Shown: positions 42,261 to 53,674 of the stretch, piece by piece
Position numbering within the stretch: position 1 is the first letter of the stretch
Layout: the number at the start of each line of letters is the position of its first letter
From: an uncultured Collinsella sp.
Lineage (GTDB): Bacteria; Actinomycetota; Coriobacteriia; Coriobacteriales; Coriobacteriaceae
Assembly: GCA_902491345.1 (NCBI GenBank)
Contig: CABUHI010000005.1
Coordinates: forward strand, 57,621 to 121,620
Direction of reading: 5' to 3'
Length of the DNA stretch: 64,000 bases
Notes under the pieces: generated by a model
What the model was told of the DNA's origin: nothing
Databases searched by the model: none
Seen by the model: only the letters and a program-made list of their open reading frames with translations
Program-made: the position numbers and the translations under genes

Positions 42261-45091
42261 TGGCTGCCAAACTCATCGATCTTTCCTTTACGCTCAACGG
42301 CCGTAAGGTCAAGGTTCAGATTGCCCCCGACACCATGCTCTTTGCGCTGCTGCGCGAGCAGGGCTGCGCGTCGGTGCGCTGTGCCTGCGAGACCACCAAC
42401 TGCGGCCTGTGCACAGTGTGGCTCGACGGCGACCCGGTGCTGAGCTGCTCGGTTCCCGCCGTGCGCGTCGAGGGCCGCTCCATCACTACGCTCGAGGGCC
42501 TCAAGGCCGAATCTGAGGCGCTCGCCCGCGCAATGGCTGCCGAAGGCGCCGAGCAGTGTGGTTTTTGCGCTCCCGGCCTCATCATGAACGTGCTGGCGCT
42601 CGCCCGTGCCGCCAAGGAGGACCCGAGCCTTGTTGCCACGCGCGAGGAGCTCTCGCGCCAGCTCGCCGGCAACCTCTGCCGCTGCAGCGGCTATGAGAGC
42701 CAGCTGCGCGCCATCGTCCGCTTCCTCAACGAGTCTGGCGTGCAGGTGGGCTTCGAGATGCCCGAGCTGCCGGTCAACGACACCAGCTGCGACGGCGTCG
42801 CGTACAAGCAGATTACCCACAAGCAGCCCAAGAAGGACTCGAAGGCCCTGCTCGAGGGTCGTCCCGTCTACACGGGCGACATGGTGCCCGCCGGCGCGCT
42901 CATCGTCAAGCTCAAGCGCAGCCCCTATGCCCGCGCCAAGATCCGCTCCATCGACACGTCGCGTGCCCTGAAGGTGCCCGGCGTGGTGGGCGTTTACACC
43001 TACGAGGACGTGCCCAAGCGCCGCTTTACCATCGCCGGCCAGAGCTATCCGCAGCCTTCGCCCTACGACCGTCTGATTCTTGAGAACCTGGTGCGCTACC
43101 AAAACGAGGAGGTGGCGATCGTCGCCGCCGAGACTGAGGAGGCCGCCGACAAGGCGCTCAAGCTCATCAAGGTCGACTACGAGGTGCTCGAGCCGCTGCT
43201 CGACTTTACCAAGGCACTCGATAACGACATCGTGGTTCACCCCGAGGGCGACGTGACCTTTATGTTTCCGCAGGGCGGCGACGTGTCCCGCAACCTGGTG
43301 TGCAGCGGTACCAGCGATTTTGGCGACTTGGACGAGGCCTTCGCCCAGAGCGACATCGTCTTTGAGCGCACCTACACCAGCCAGGCCACACAGACCGCGC
43401 CCATGGAAACCTTCCGCGCCTTCGCGACGACCGATGCGTTCGGGCGTATCTCGGTGACCACCTCCACGCAGGTACCCTTCCACGTGCGCCGCATGGTCGC
43501 TCAGTCGCTCGACATTCCGCAGTCGCAGGTGCAGGTCATTAAGCCGCGCATCGGCGGCGGCTTTGGCTCCAAGCAGACGGGCTGCTGCGAGATCTTCGTG
43601 GCGTTTGTCACCCAGCAGACCGGCCGTCCGAGCTATTGCTGCTACACCCGCGAGGAGACCATCACCGCGGGCAACTCGCGCCACCAGATGCAGATGACCG
43701 TTAAGCTGGGCGCCATGAACGACGGCACCATTACGGCCATCGACCTGCATACGCTGTCCAACGCGGGCGCGTACGGCGAGCATGCCACCACGACGATCGG
43801 CCTTTCGGGTCACAAGAGCCTGTCCATCTACAACCACGTGAAGGCGAGCCGCTTTAGCTGGGACGCCGTCTACACCAATACCAACCGCGGCGGCGCGTAT
43901 CGCGGTTACGGTGCCACCCAGGGCCAGTTTGCCGTGGAGAGCGCCGTCAACGAGCTCGCCGACATGCTGCACATCGACCCTGCCGATCTGCGCCTCAAGA
44001 ATATGGTGCACGAGGGCGAGATCATGCCGCAGTACTACAACGAGAAGCTCAACGCCTGCGCACTTGACCGCTGCCTGCTGCGCGCGATGGACATGATCGG
44101 CTGGCGCGACAAGCCGCTGGCCGTGGACCTGGGCGACCGCGTGCGAGCCCTGGGTTGCGCCCTCACCATGCAGGGTTCGGGCATCTCCAACGTGGATATC
44201 GCCGGCATCGATATGCGCCTGGAAGAGGACGGATTTATTACGCTTTCGACCGGCGCCACCGATAACGGTATGGGCGTCGACACGATCCTGGCGCAGATTG
44301 CCGCCGAGGAGCTGGGCGTGGAGAGCTCGCTCATCGTGGTGCGCGGCGTGGACACCGACGTGTCGCCGTTCGACGCCGGCTCGTACGCGAGCTCGGGCAC
44401 GTACGTGACGGGCCTGGCCGCCAAGAACGCCGCGACCGAGCTGCGCGAGAAGATTTGCGCCAAGGCCGCCCAGATGTGGAATGTGGACGCCGCCGACGTG
44501 GTCTTTGATGGCCAGTACGTGCGCTTGTTCGACGAACGTGCCGCGCGCGAGCAGAACCGCTACCTTACGCTGCGCGACTTTGCCAACCTGTGCGTCAAGA
44601 ACATCGCGGGCGGCGACGCGCTCACCTCGCATGCCTCTGCCTGCCTGCCCGTTTCGCCTCCGCCGTTTATGGCCGGCATTGCCGAGGTCGAGGTCGACAA
44701 GGCCACCGGCAAGGTGACCGTGGTGGACTACGCGGCGGCTGTCGACTGCGGCACCGTGATCAACGAGGCGCTCGCGCGCGTCCAGGCCGAGGGCGGCATT
44801 GCCCAGGGTATCGGTCACGCGCTCTACGAGATTGTCGAGCACGATGACCGCGGCCGCCTGCGCACCGGCAACTTTATGAGCTACAAGCTGCCCACGCGCC
44901 TGGATATCGGCAGCATTCGCGTGGCCTTTGAGCCGAGCTACGAGCCGACGGGCCCGTTTGGTGCCAAGTCGATCGGCGAGGTCGTCATTAACACACCGCT
45001 CGCCGCCGTGGCATCGGCCGTGGCACACGCCACCGGCCACCAGGTGCGCTCGCTGCCGATCACGCCCGAGAAGGCCCTGCTGGGGGAGTAG
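42260..45091 (+). CDS. Molybdenum hydroxylase, fused 2Fe-2S and molybdopterin subunits (XdhC-XdhA-like)
   Basis: In the 943-residue protein, residues 1-165 form the two-cluster domain (CACETTNCGLCTVW near 45, then CGFCAPGLIMN near 101 and NLCRCSGYES near 142). The remainder is the molybdopterin domain: GGGFGSKQTGCCE near 433, RGYGATQGQFAVESAV near 548 and the catalytic glutamate in KSIGEVVINTPLAAV near the end. The substrate is probably a purine, N-heterocycle or aldehyde. A labile selenium cofactor as in some purine hydroxylases is possible given the selenium genes, but yqeB/yqeC markers were not seen. Confidence 0.88.
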   Translation: MAAKLIDLSFTLNGRKVKVQIAPDTMLFALLREQGCASVRCACETTNCGLCTVWLDGDPVLSCSVPAVRVEGRSITTLEGLKAESEALARAMAAEGAEQCGFCAPGLIMNVLALARAAKEDPSLVATREELSRQLAGNLCRCSGYESQLRAIVRFLNESGVQVGFEMPELPVNDTSCDGVAYKQITHKQPKKDSKALLEGRPVYTGDMVPAGALIVKLKRSPYARAKIRSIDTSRALKVPGVVGVYTYEDVPKRRFTIAGQSYPQPSPYDRLILENLVRYQNEEVAIVAAETEEAADKALKLIKVDYEVLEPLLDFTKALDNDIVVHPEGDVTFMFPQGGDVSRNLVCSGTSDFGDLDEAFAQSDIVFERTYTSQATQTAPMETFRAFATTDAFGRISVTTSTQVPFHVRRMVAQSLDIPQSQVQVIKPRIGGGFGSKQTGCCEIFVAFVTQQTGRPSYCCYTREETITAGNSRHQMQMTVKLGAMNDGTITAIDLHTLSNAGAYGEHATTTIGLSGHKSLSIYNHVKASRFSWDAVYTNTNRGGAYRGYGATQGQFAVESAVNELADMLHIDPADLRLKNMVHEGEIMPQYYNEKLNACALDRCLLRAMDMIGWRDKPLAVDLGDRVRALGCALTMQGSGISNVDIAGIDMRLEEDGFITLSTGATDNGMGVDTILAQIAAEELGVESSLIVVRGVDTDVSPFDAGSYASSGTYVTGLAAKNAATELREKICAKAAQMWNVDAADVVFDGQYVRLFDERAAREQNRYLTLRDFANLCVKNIAGGDALTSHASACLPVSPPPFMAGIAEVEVDKATGKVTVVDYAAAVDCGTVINEALARVQAEGGIAQGIGHALYEIVEHDDRGRLRTGNFMSYKLPTRLDIGSIRVAFEPSYEPTGPFGAKSIGEVVINTPLAAVASAVAHATGHQVRSLPITPEKALLGE

Positions 45092-45231
45092 CGGGTCAGC
45101 GAACAAGTCGTAATGGGCGGGGCGGGGCAACTCGTCCCGCCTTTTGCACTCGTGGTGAGGTCGTGAGCCTGTAAAAGGTGTGCGTGCGCTTGCCGTTCGT
45201 ATCTGCTATCATTCCTAGTCTGTGCGCTCAT

Positions 45232-45315
45232 GCGGGCGTGGCGGAATTGGTAGACGCGCCAGATTTAGGTTCTGGTGGGATTCCCGTGAAGGTTCGAGTC
45301 CTTTCGCCCGCACCA
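45232..45315 (+). tRNA. tRNA-Leu (TAG)
   Basis: The acceptor stem is GCGGGCG/CGCCCGC. The anticodon loop TTTAGGT within CCAGA/TCTGG gives TAG. A long class II variable arm follows, the T loop is GGTTCGAGTCC, and CCA is encoded at 45313-45315. Confidence 0.96.
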
Positions 45316-45406
45316 TCGCACCTGCGTCGGCCTTGGCCGTCGCGACACTTTGTTGCATAAAGGTACCAGCACCTCAGATAAGCTGGGCAGTATGAGGAGG
45401 AACGTG

Positions 45407-46705
45407 TTGAACATCACCGCTTCTGACGTCAAGGACGCCAAGCTCACCGCTACGGTCACCATCCCGGCCGCTGACGTCGACGCCGCGATCAAGAAGGCCT
45501 ACAAGGACACCGCCAAGAAGTACCGCTTCCCGGGCTTCCGTGCCGGTAAGGCTCCCCGTCCGGTCATCGACTCCGCACTTGGCGCCGAGGCTACCCTCGC
45601 TCAGGCCACCAACGACCTGATCGCCGCCAACGAGCCCGCCGTCCTCAACGAGCTGGACATCGTCCCCACCAAGAACGGTGACTACAAGGAGCTCGACCTC
45701 GCCAAGGATCACGAGGACTACACCTACACTGTCGAGTTCTCCCTGCGTCCTGCTGCTGAGCTCTCCTCCTTCGACGCTGTCGAGATCGAGATGCCTCCTG
45801 CGGAGGTCACCGAGTCCGAGATCAACAACCAGGTTGAGATGCTCCTCAACTACCGTGCCACCTTCGAGGACGTCGAGGGTCGCGCCGTCGAGGCCGAGGA
45901 CTACGTCACCGTCGACCTCAAGGCCGTCGAGAACGCTGACAACTTTGCCGCCGAGGGCCGTATGCTCATCGCCGGTAGCGATAGCAACCCCAAGGAGTTC
46001 AACGAGGCCCTGATCGGCGCTAACGTTGACGACGTCAAGACCGTTACCTGGACCGACGAGGTCGAGGAGGGCGAGGAGGCCGAGACCCACACCGTCGAGG
46101 TCACCGTCAAGGGCATCAAGGTCCGCAACACCCCCGAGCTCACCGACGAGCTTGTCAAGTCCGACTTCGGCTTCGACAGCATCGATGCCATGCGCGACGC
46201 CATCAAGATCGAGATCGAGCAGGACAAGGCTTCCCGCCTCCCGGCTGAGAAGGAGAACCGTTGCGTCTCCGCTCTTGCCGAGCGTCTGCAGCTCGACGAG
46301 ATGGACGCCGACTACGAGCAGTCCGTCTTTGAGGAGCTTGGCCAGAACTTCCTGTCCAACCTCGCTGCCCGCGGCATGACGCTGGACACCTGGCTGCCCG
46401 CATCCGGCCTGACCATGGAGCAGTTCATCGGCGACCTGCACAAGCAGGCCTACGACGTTGCCCGTGAGTCCCTGGCTCTCGACGCCCTCGCCCGCGAGCT
46501 CAAGATCGAGGTCACCGAGGACGATATCAACGCCGAGTTCGAGAAGGCCGGCGTCAAGGACGTCGAGGCTTCCAAGGCCGAGTTCATCGCCGATGGCCGC
46601 ATGCCTGCCGTCCGCGAGTCCATCCGTCGCTCCAAGGCCGTCGACCACCTGGTCGAGAACGCCAAGGTGACCGAGGTCGACGAGACCGCCAAGGACGCCG
46701 AGTAA
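45407..46705 (+). CDS. tig: Trigger factor, ribosome-associated chaperone and prolyl isomerase
   Basis: This folding helper binds the ribosome exit site. The 432-residue protein has the ribosome-binding signature KKYRFPGFRAGKAPRPVI near residue 38, an FKBP-like middle domain near 150-240 and a long helical C-terminus. The sequence is rich in Glu and Asp. TTG 45407 is six bases behind AGGAGG (45395-45400) and gives MNITASDV; GTG 45404 and ATG 45392 are alternatives. clpP and clpX follow, the classic tig-clpP-clpX order. Confidence 0.94.
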   Translation: MNITASDVKDAKLTATVTIPAADVDAAIKKAYKDTAKKYRFPGFRAGKAPRPVIDSALGAEATLAQATNDLIAANEPAVLNELDIVPTKNGDYKELDLAKDHEDYTYTVEFSLRPAAELSSFDAVEIEMPPAEVTESEINNQVEMLLNYRATFEDVEGRAVEAEDYVTVDLKAVENADNFAAEGRMLIAGSDSNPKEFNEALIGANVDDVKTVTWTDEVEEGEEAETHTVEVTVKGIKVRNTPELTDELVKSDFGFDSIDAMRDAIKIEIEQDKASRLPAEKENRCVSALAERLQLDEMDADYEQSVFEELGQNFLSNLAARGMTLDTWLPASGLTMEQFIGDLHKQAYDVARESLALDALARELKIEVTEDDINAEFEKAGVKDVEASKAEFIADGRMPAVRESIRRSKAVDHLVENAKVTEVDETAKDAE

Positions 46706-46868
46706 TTCTCGCCACCTTGCCCGCGAGCGCATGCACGCGCCCGTGATGGGGTAAAGTTATAAGCCGGTTATCCGGTTGCTTCGTACGGTGCCAGCCAATG
46801 CATAGCATGCGGGCACCGTACGTTTATCTAGAACCAATTTGGTCCGCAAGAGAGAAATGGAGATGCGT

Positions 46869-47489
46869 ATGATCGCTAAGTTCGATTCCGCCCTCGTGCC
46901 ATACGTTATCGAGCAGACGCCGCGCGGCGAGCGCAGCTACGATATCTATTCGCGCCTGCTCAACGACCGCATCATCTTCTTGGGCGAGGAGATCAACTCC
47001 GTCAGCGCCAATCTGGTCGTTGCCCAGCTGCTGCATCTTGAGAGCCAGGATGCCGAGAAGGATATCTCGCTCTACATCAATTCGCCCGGCGGCGAGGTTT
47101 ACTCCGGCCTGGCGATTCTTGACACCATGAACTTCATCAAGCCGCAGGTCTCGACCATTTGCGTCGGTATGGCCGCGTCCATGGCCGCCGTGCTGCTTTC
47201 GGCCGGCGCTAAGGGCAAGCGCTTCTGCCTGCCGCACTCCAAGGTCATGATTCACCAGCCCAGCGGCGGTGCCCAGGGCCAGCAGACCGAGATCGAGATC
47301 GTGGCCGAGGAGATCAAGAAGACCCGCCGCGAGCTCAACCAGATCCTGTCCGATGCCTCGGGCCAGCCCATTGAGAAAGTCCAGGCCGACACCGAGCGCG
47401 ACAACTACCTGACCGCTGCCGAGGCCCTCGACTACGGCCTGATTGACCGTATCGTCACCTCGCGCGATCTCGCCGCGAAGGACGCCTAG
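46869..47489 (+). CDS. clpP: ATP-dependent Clp protease proteolytic subunit ClpP
   Basis: ClpP forms the peptidase chamber used by ClpX. The 206-residue protein has VIEQTPRGERSYDIYSRLL near residue 14, the catalytic serine in GMAASMAAVLL near 100 and the histidine in HSKVMIHQPSGGAQGQ near 124. ATG 46869 is chosen for the GGAG six bases before it; ATG 46857 and 46863 are in frame. clpX starts one base after the stop. Confidence 0.95.
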   Translation: MIAKFDSALVPYVIEQTPRGERSYDIYSRLLNDRIIFLGEEINSVSANLVVAQLLHLESQDAEKDISLYINSPGGEVYSGLAILDTMNFIKPQVSTICVGMAASMAAVLLSAGAKGKRFCLPHSKVMIHQPSGGAQGQQTEIEIVAEEIKKTRRELNQILSDASGQPIEKVQADTERDNYLTAAEALDYGLIDRIVTSRDLAAKDA

Positions 47490-47490
47490 G

Positions 47491-48897
47491 ATGGCAGGTA
47501 ACATGCAGGACAACTTTGACGAGAACGGCAACCCCATCCGCTGCTCCTTCTGCGGAAAAGAGCAGGGGCAGGTTCGCCGCCTTGTAAAGGGTCCGACCAA
47601 CATCTTTATCTGCGACGAGTGCGTTGCCGCCTGCTCCGAGATTTTGGAGGAGTCGCTGGCTTCGGACTTTATGGATGCCGCCCGCAACGGCAAGCTGCCG
47701 GGCTTCCTCAACGACCACGGTCAGGCTGCATCCCAGCCCGCCGTGGACCCCGAGACCGAGGGCTTTGAGCTCGAGGACGACCGTCAGGTCATCACGCACG
47801 TGCCGACGCCGCACGAGATCTATGACGAGCTTTCGGCCTATGTTATGGGTCAGGAGGACGCCAAGCGCGCCATGTCGGTGGCCGTGTACAACCACTATCG
47901 CCGCGTGATTGAGGGCGGCGCTGCGGTGTCTGCCTTTGATGACGACATGGGCTCGCAGTTCGATGACGATATGGACGAGGTAGAGCTCGCCAAGTCCAAC
48001 ATCCTGCTGCTCGGTCCCACCGGTACCGGTAAGACCCTGTTGGCCCAGACGCTCGCCCGCATCCTCGAGGTGCCGTTTGCCATCGCCGATGCCACCGCGC
48101 TTACCGAGGCCGGCTACGTGGGCGAGGACGTGGAGAACATCCTGCTCAAGCTCATCAATGCTGCCGATGGCGACATTGAGCGCGCGCAGGTGGGCATCAT
48201 CTATGTCGATGAGATCGACAAGATTGCCCGCAAGGCCGAGAACCTCTCCATCACCCGCGATGTTTCGGGCGAGGGTGTTCAGCAGGCGCTGCTTAAGATT
48301 CTTGAGGGCACGGTGGCCAGCGTTCCGCCCACCGGCGGCCGCAAGCATCCCCAGCAGGAGCTGCTGCAGATCGACACGACCAACATCCTGTTTATCTGCG
48401 GCGGTGCCTTTGTGGGTCTGGATAAGATCATTGCCGATCGCGTGGGCAACAAGGGCGTGGGCTTTAACTCCGAGATCGCCGGCCCCACCTCGGTCGACGA
48501 GAACGACCTGCTGCGTCAGGTGCTCCCGCAGGACCTCAACGCCTTTGGCATGATTCCCGAGTTTGTGGGCCGTACGCCCGTTGTCACCCAGACGCAGGCG
48601 CTCGACGAGGACGACCTGGTGTCGATCCTGACTGAGCCCAAGAACGCCGTGGTGCGCCAGTACCGTAAGATGTTCCAGCTCGAGGACGTCGATCTTGAGT
48701 TTGAGGATGCCGCCCTGCACGAGATCGCCCGCATGGCGCTTGCCCGCAAGACCGGCGCCCGCGGCCTGCGTTCCATCTGCGAGGACGTGTTGCAGCAGAC
48801 GATGTTCGACCTGCCCAGCGAGGAAGGCGTTTCCAAGGTCGTTGTGACCGAAGCCTCCGTCAAGGGCGAAGAGCAGCCCCAGCGCATCTACGGCTAA
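47491..48897 (+). CDS. clpX: Clp protease ATP-binding subunit ClpX
   Basis: ClpX unfolds substrates and feeds them into ClpP. The 468-residue protein has the zinc-binding CSFCGKEQ...CDECV domain at residues 13-40, Walker A GPTGTGKTLLAQTL near 174, Walker B IIYVDEIDKIARK near 235 and the pore loop region. An acidic insert rich in Asp (FDDDMGSQFDDDMDEVEL) lies just before the Walker A. GAAGGA at 47478-47483 supports ATG 47491. Confidence 0.96.
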   Translation: MAGNMQDNFDENGNPIRCSFCGKEQGQVRRLVKGPTNIFICDECVAACSEILEESLASDFMDAARNGKLPGFLNDHGQAASQPAVDPETEGFELEDDRQVITHVPTPHEIYDELSAYVMGQEDAKRAMSVAVYNHYRRVIEGGAAVSAFDDDMGSQFDDDMDEVELAKSNILLLGPTGTGKTLLAQTLARILEVPFAIADATALTEAGYVGEDVENILLKLINAADGDIERAQVGIIYVDEIDKIARKAENLSITRDVSGEGVQQALLKILEGTVASVPPTGGRKHPQQELLQIDTTNILFICGGAFVGLDKIIADRVGNKGVGFNSEIAGPTSVDENDLLRQVLPQDLNAFGMIPEFVGRTPVVTQTQALDEDDLVSILTEPKNAVVRQYRKMFQLEDVDLEFEDAALHEIARMALARKTGARGLRSICEDVLQQTMFDLPSEEGVSKVVVTEASVKGEEQPQRIYG

Positions 48898-48919
48898 ACC
48901 AGCCTAAAGCGTGTTTGCA

Positions 48920-48957
48920 AATAGCCTCCGACCACCCGCGGTCGGAGGCTATTTTAT
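48920..48957 (+). terminator. Terminator of tig-clpP-clpX
   Basis: AATAGCCTCCGACC pairs perfectly with GGTCGGAGGCTATT around a short loop, followed by TTATATA. The stem is bidirectional in principle. Confidence 0.8.
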
Positions 48958-49108
48958 ATATACGCAATAACCCCAACTACCTGTGTTATTCTGTGTGTTT
49001 GTTTAAGCCTCAGCGAAGTCATATCAGACTGAAGTAATCGATACCTAAGGGAAGGAATGCAGACCCTGGCGGGCCTACATTCCTCCCCGGCGGGACAGGG
49101 AGAGATAT

Positions 49109-51805
<2,697 letters not shown>

Positions 51806-51820
51806 GCGTTACTGGGGGAC

Positions 51821-51928
51821 GCGGTTTGGGGCATTGCTCGCTACTGCGGACAGTCCTGCTCGCACGAAGGCCACATTAAGTGGCCTTCGGCTCGTGCGGA
51901 ACTTGTATCGAGCAAAGCCCCAAACCGC
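51821..51928. repeat. Large nested hairpin after valS
   Basis: Outer 20-base arms (51821-51840 and 51909-51928, one mismatch) begin GCGGTTTGGGGC. Inside them CGCACGA-AGGCCAC (51861-51874) pairs with GTGGCCT...TCGTGCG (51880-51898) around the loop ATTAA, with a five-base bulge on the right side. The whole is about 108 bases. There is no T run after it. It is unlike element I and may be a separate repeat family or a small RNA. Confidence 0.75.
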
Positions 51929-52025
51929 TCCCATAGCGGTTACGGGGACGTCCGCTGCCTGGTGAGGTCACTTGGTTGTGGCCTTGTTCTCGCTGCAAGC
52001 GGGTAAAGGCTGATATTGTCAACGC

Positions 52026-52061
52026 GAGGGGCTCATTCTTTTTGATGGGCCTCTTTTTCTG
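52026..52061 (+). terminator. Possible terminator upstream of folC
   Basis: GAGG...CTCAT faces ATG...CCTC around TTCTTTTTG, followed by five T. It lies 20 bases before folC, so it could end a short transcript from the hairpin region. Confidence 0.45.
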
Positions 52062-52080
52062 TAATTGGAGACTTTGGGTT

Positions 52081-53424
52081 ATGGCTAAGCGTTCTGGGTC
52101 GTATTCTGTGCCGTTCTCGTTTGAGTTGCTTTCGTTTGGTGAGGCTGTGGGACTTGCTGCTGATACGGGGCGGATTTCTGGGAATGCTGGGCCTCTGCTT
52201 GAGACGGTTGTCGATATGCTCGATGAGCTGGGGCGTCCGGATGAGTATTTCGATTGCATTCAGGTTGCCGGTACCAATGGCAAGACTTCGACCACGCGTT
52301 TTTCGGCTGCTATTCTTCGTGGCGAGGGGCTCAAAACCGCGCTGTATACGTCGCCGCAGCTGGTGCGCTATCCCGAGCGCATGGAGGTTGACGGGCGCGT
52401 TGTGAGCGATGAGGCGTTTGCCCGTGGCGTTTCTGCCGCCGTCGAGGCGGGGCATCGCGTGAATGCTCGTCGTGTGGCGGCGGGGGAGCGCGCCTATTCC
52501 ATCACGCCGTTTGACCTGCTGACGGCTGCCGCATTGGTAGTGTTTGCCGAGGCTGCGGTGGATGTTGCCGTGCTTGAGGTTGGCATGGGCGGGCGTTGGG
52601 ACGCCACAAGTGCGACCGATCCCGTCGCCGTTGCCATTACGGGCATTGGGCTCGATCACACGCGTATTTTGGGCGACACGCTCGAGGCCATTGCGGGGGA
52701 GAAGGCTGCGGTTATCAAACCCGGGCGCTTGGTTGTTTTGGGCGAGGGCACGCATGAGGCGAGCGTTCAGCGCGTGATGGATGCCCGTTGCCGCGAGTGC
52801 GGCGTCGTGCCGCTCGTGGTGAACCATGCCACGACAAAGGTGCCGGAACACGTGGGCGATACGGTTGAGTTTAGCTGCACCACGCCGCGTGCGATCTATA
52901 CGTCGAGCATGGTCAAGCCGGCCTATCAGCCGCAGAATGCCGCGTGCGCGATTATGCTGTGCGAGGGCTATCTGGGCCGCGAGCTCGACCATGACAAGCT
53001 CGATGCGTCGCTTATGGGCTGCCCCACGCCGGGTCGATTTGATGTGCTGGGAACAGATCCGCTCAAGCTGATCGACGCCTGCCATAACCCTCAGAGCTGC
53101 GAGAACTTTGTGAGCGCGCTGGACGAGATCGATCCGTGCGTTGAGAATCGCCCCACGCTGCTGTGCGCCGCGCTGGCCGACAAGGACGTGGCGGGCATCG
53201 TTGACGTATTGATCCCTGCCTTTCCGCGCGTAGTCGTGACCCAGACCGATTCCGATCGCGCCCTGCCGGCAGAGGAGCTCGCTGCCTTGGTGGACGCTGA
53301 CAAGCTGGCGGGCGTGTACCCCAGCGTGTCCGAGGCCCTTGCAGCTTTCAAGACCGCGGGCGAGCCCTTCGTAGCAGCCGGCACCATCACCCTAGCCGGC
53401 GAAGTAGCCGGCCTGCTGCGCTGA
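52081..53424 (+). CDS. folC: Folylpolyglutamate synthase / dihydrofolate synthase
   Basis: FolC adds glutamates to folates (and may make dihydrofolate). The 447-residue protein has the P-loop VAGTNGKTSTTRFSAAIL near residue 63, TSPQLVRYPERM near 90 and the lysine-loop region EVGMGGRWDATSATDP near 170, typical of the Mur ligase fold. ATG 52081 lies 14 bases after TTGGAG, a rather long gap, but the frame upstream has no better start. Confidence 0.92.
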   Translation: MAKRSGSYSVPFSFELLSFGEAVGLAADTGRISGNAGPLLETVVDMLDELGRPDEYFDCIQVAGTNGKTSTTRFSAAILRGEGLKTALYTSPQLVRYPERMEVDGRVVSDEAFARGVSAAVEAGHRVNARRVAAGERAYSITPFDLLTAAALVVFAEAAVDVAVLEVGMGGRWDATSATDPVAVAITGIGLDHTRILGDTLEAIAGEKAAVIKPGRLVVLGEGTHEASVQRVMDARCRECGVVPLVVNHATTKVPEHVGDTVEFSCTTPRAIYTSSMVKPAYQPQNAACAIMLCEGYLGRELDHDKLDASLMGCPTPGRFDVLGTDPLKLIDACHNPQSCENFVSALDEIDPCVENRPTLLCAALADKDVAGIVDVLIPAFPRVVVTQTDSDRALPAEELAALVDADKLAGVYPSVSEALAAFKTAGEPFVAAGTITLAGEVAGLLR

Positions 53425-53467
53425 CCCGTCCCAAATTAGCTGCCCTGTGCCCCGAGTTGACTCGCTT

Positions 53468-53627
53468 GCCACGAAATCGGCCTATTTACTACGTTTGACC
53501 GGTTACCCACGACCACACGGATAATCGTGAAATCAAAACCGCAGGTAGACGGCTTGCTGGTTTTTAAAAAAGACCCGCATGGTCGACCCATGCGGGTTAA
53601 ACGTAGTAGATAGGCCATTTTTGTGGC
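53468..53627 (+). repeat. Element II, copy A: structured unit with shared core
   Basis: Thirty-base arms (53468-53497 and 53598-53627) pair at 25 of 30 positions. Inside are a small hairpin CACGA/TCGTG (53509-53528), the core AAAACCGCAGGTAGA-C-GGCTTG (53535-53556) and a nine-base-pair hairpin ACCCGCATG/CATGCGGGT (53573-53597). Copy B at 54945 has the same order and core but quite different arms. No protein frame is seen. Confidence 0.75.
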
Positions 53628-53636
53628 GGCGTTAAT

Positions 53637-53671
53637 GTAATGTGGCAAAGGGGGCTGTCCCTTTGACACAT
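53637..53671. repeat. Palindrome beside the M24 peptidase gene
   Basis: AATGTGGCAAAGGG faces CCCTTTGACACATT around GGCTGT with one mismatch. It lies directly downstream of the minus-strand peptidase gene and could act as its terminator. The core resembles 8641-8667 and a worn piece near 39521, which suggests a dispersed family. Confidence 0.65.
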
Positions 53672-53674
53672 TGG

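Noticed and set aside
48980..49108. T-box riboswitch upstream of valS
   Set aside because: The leader has a hairpin but no conserved T-box sequence or terminator/antiterminator pair that I can find.
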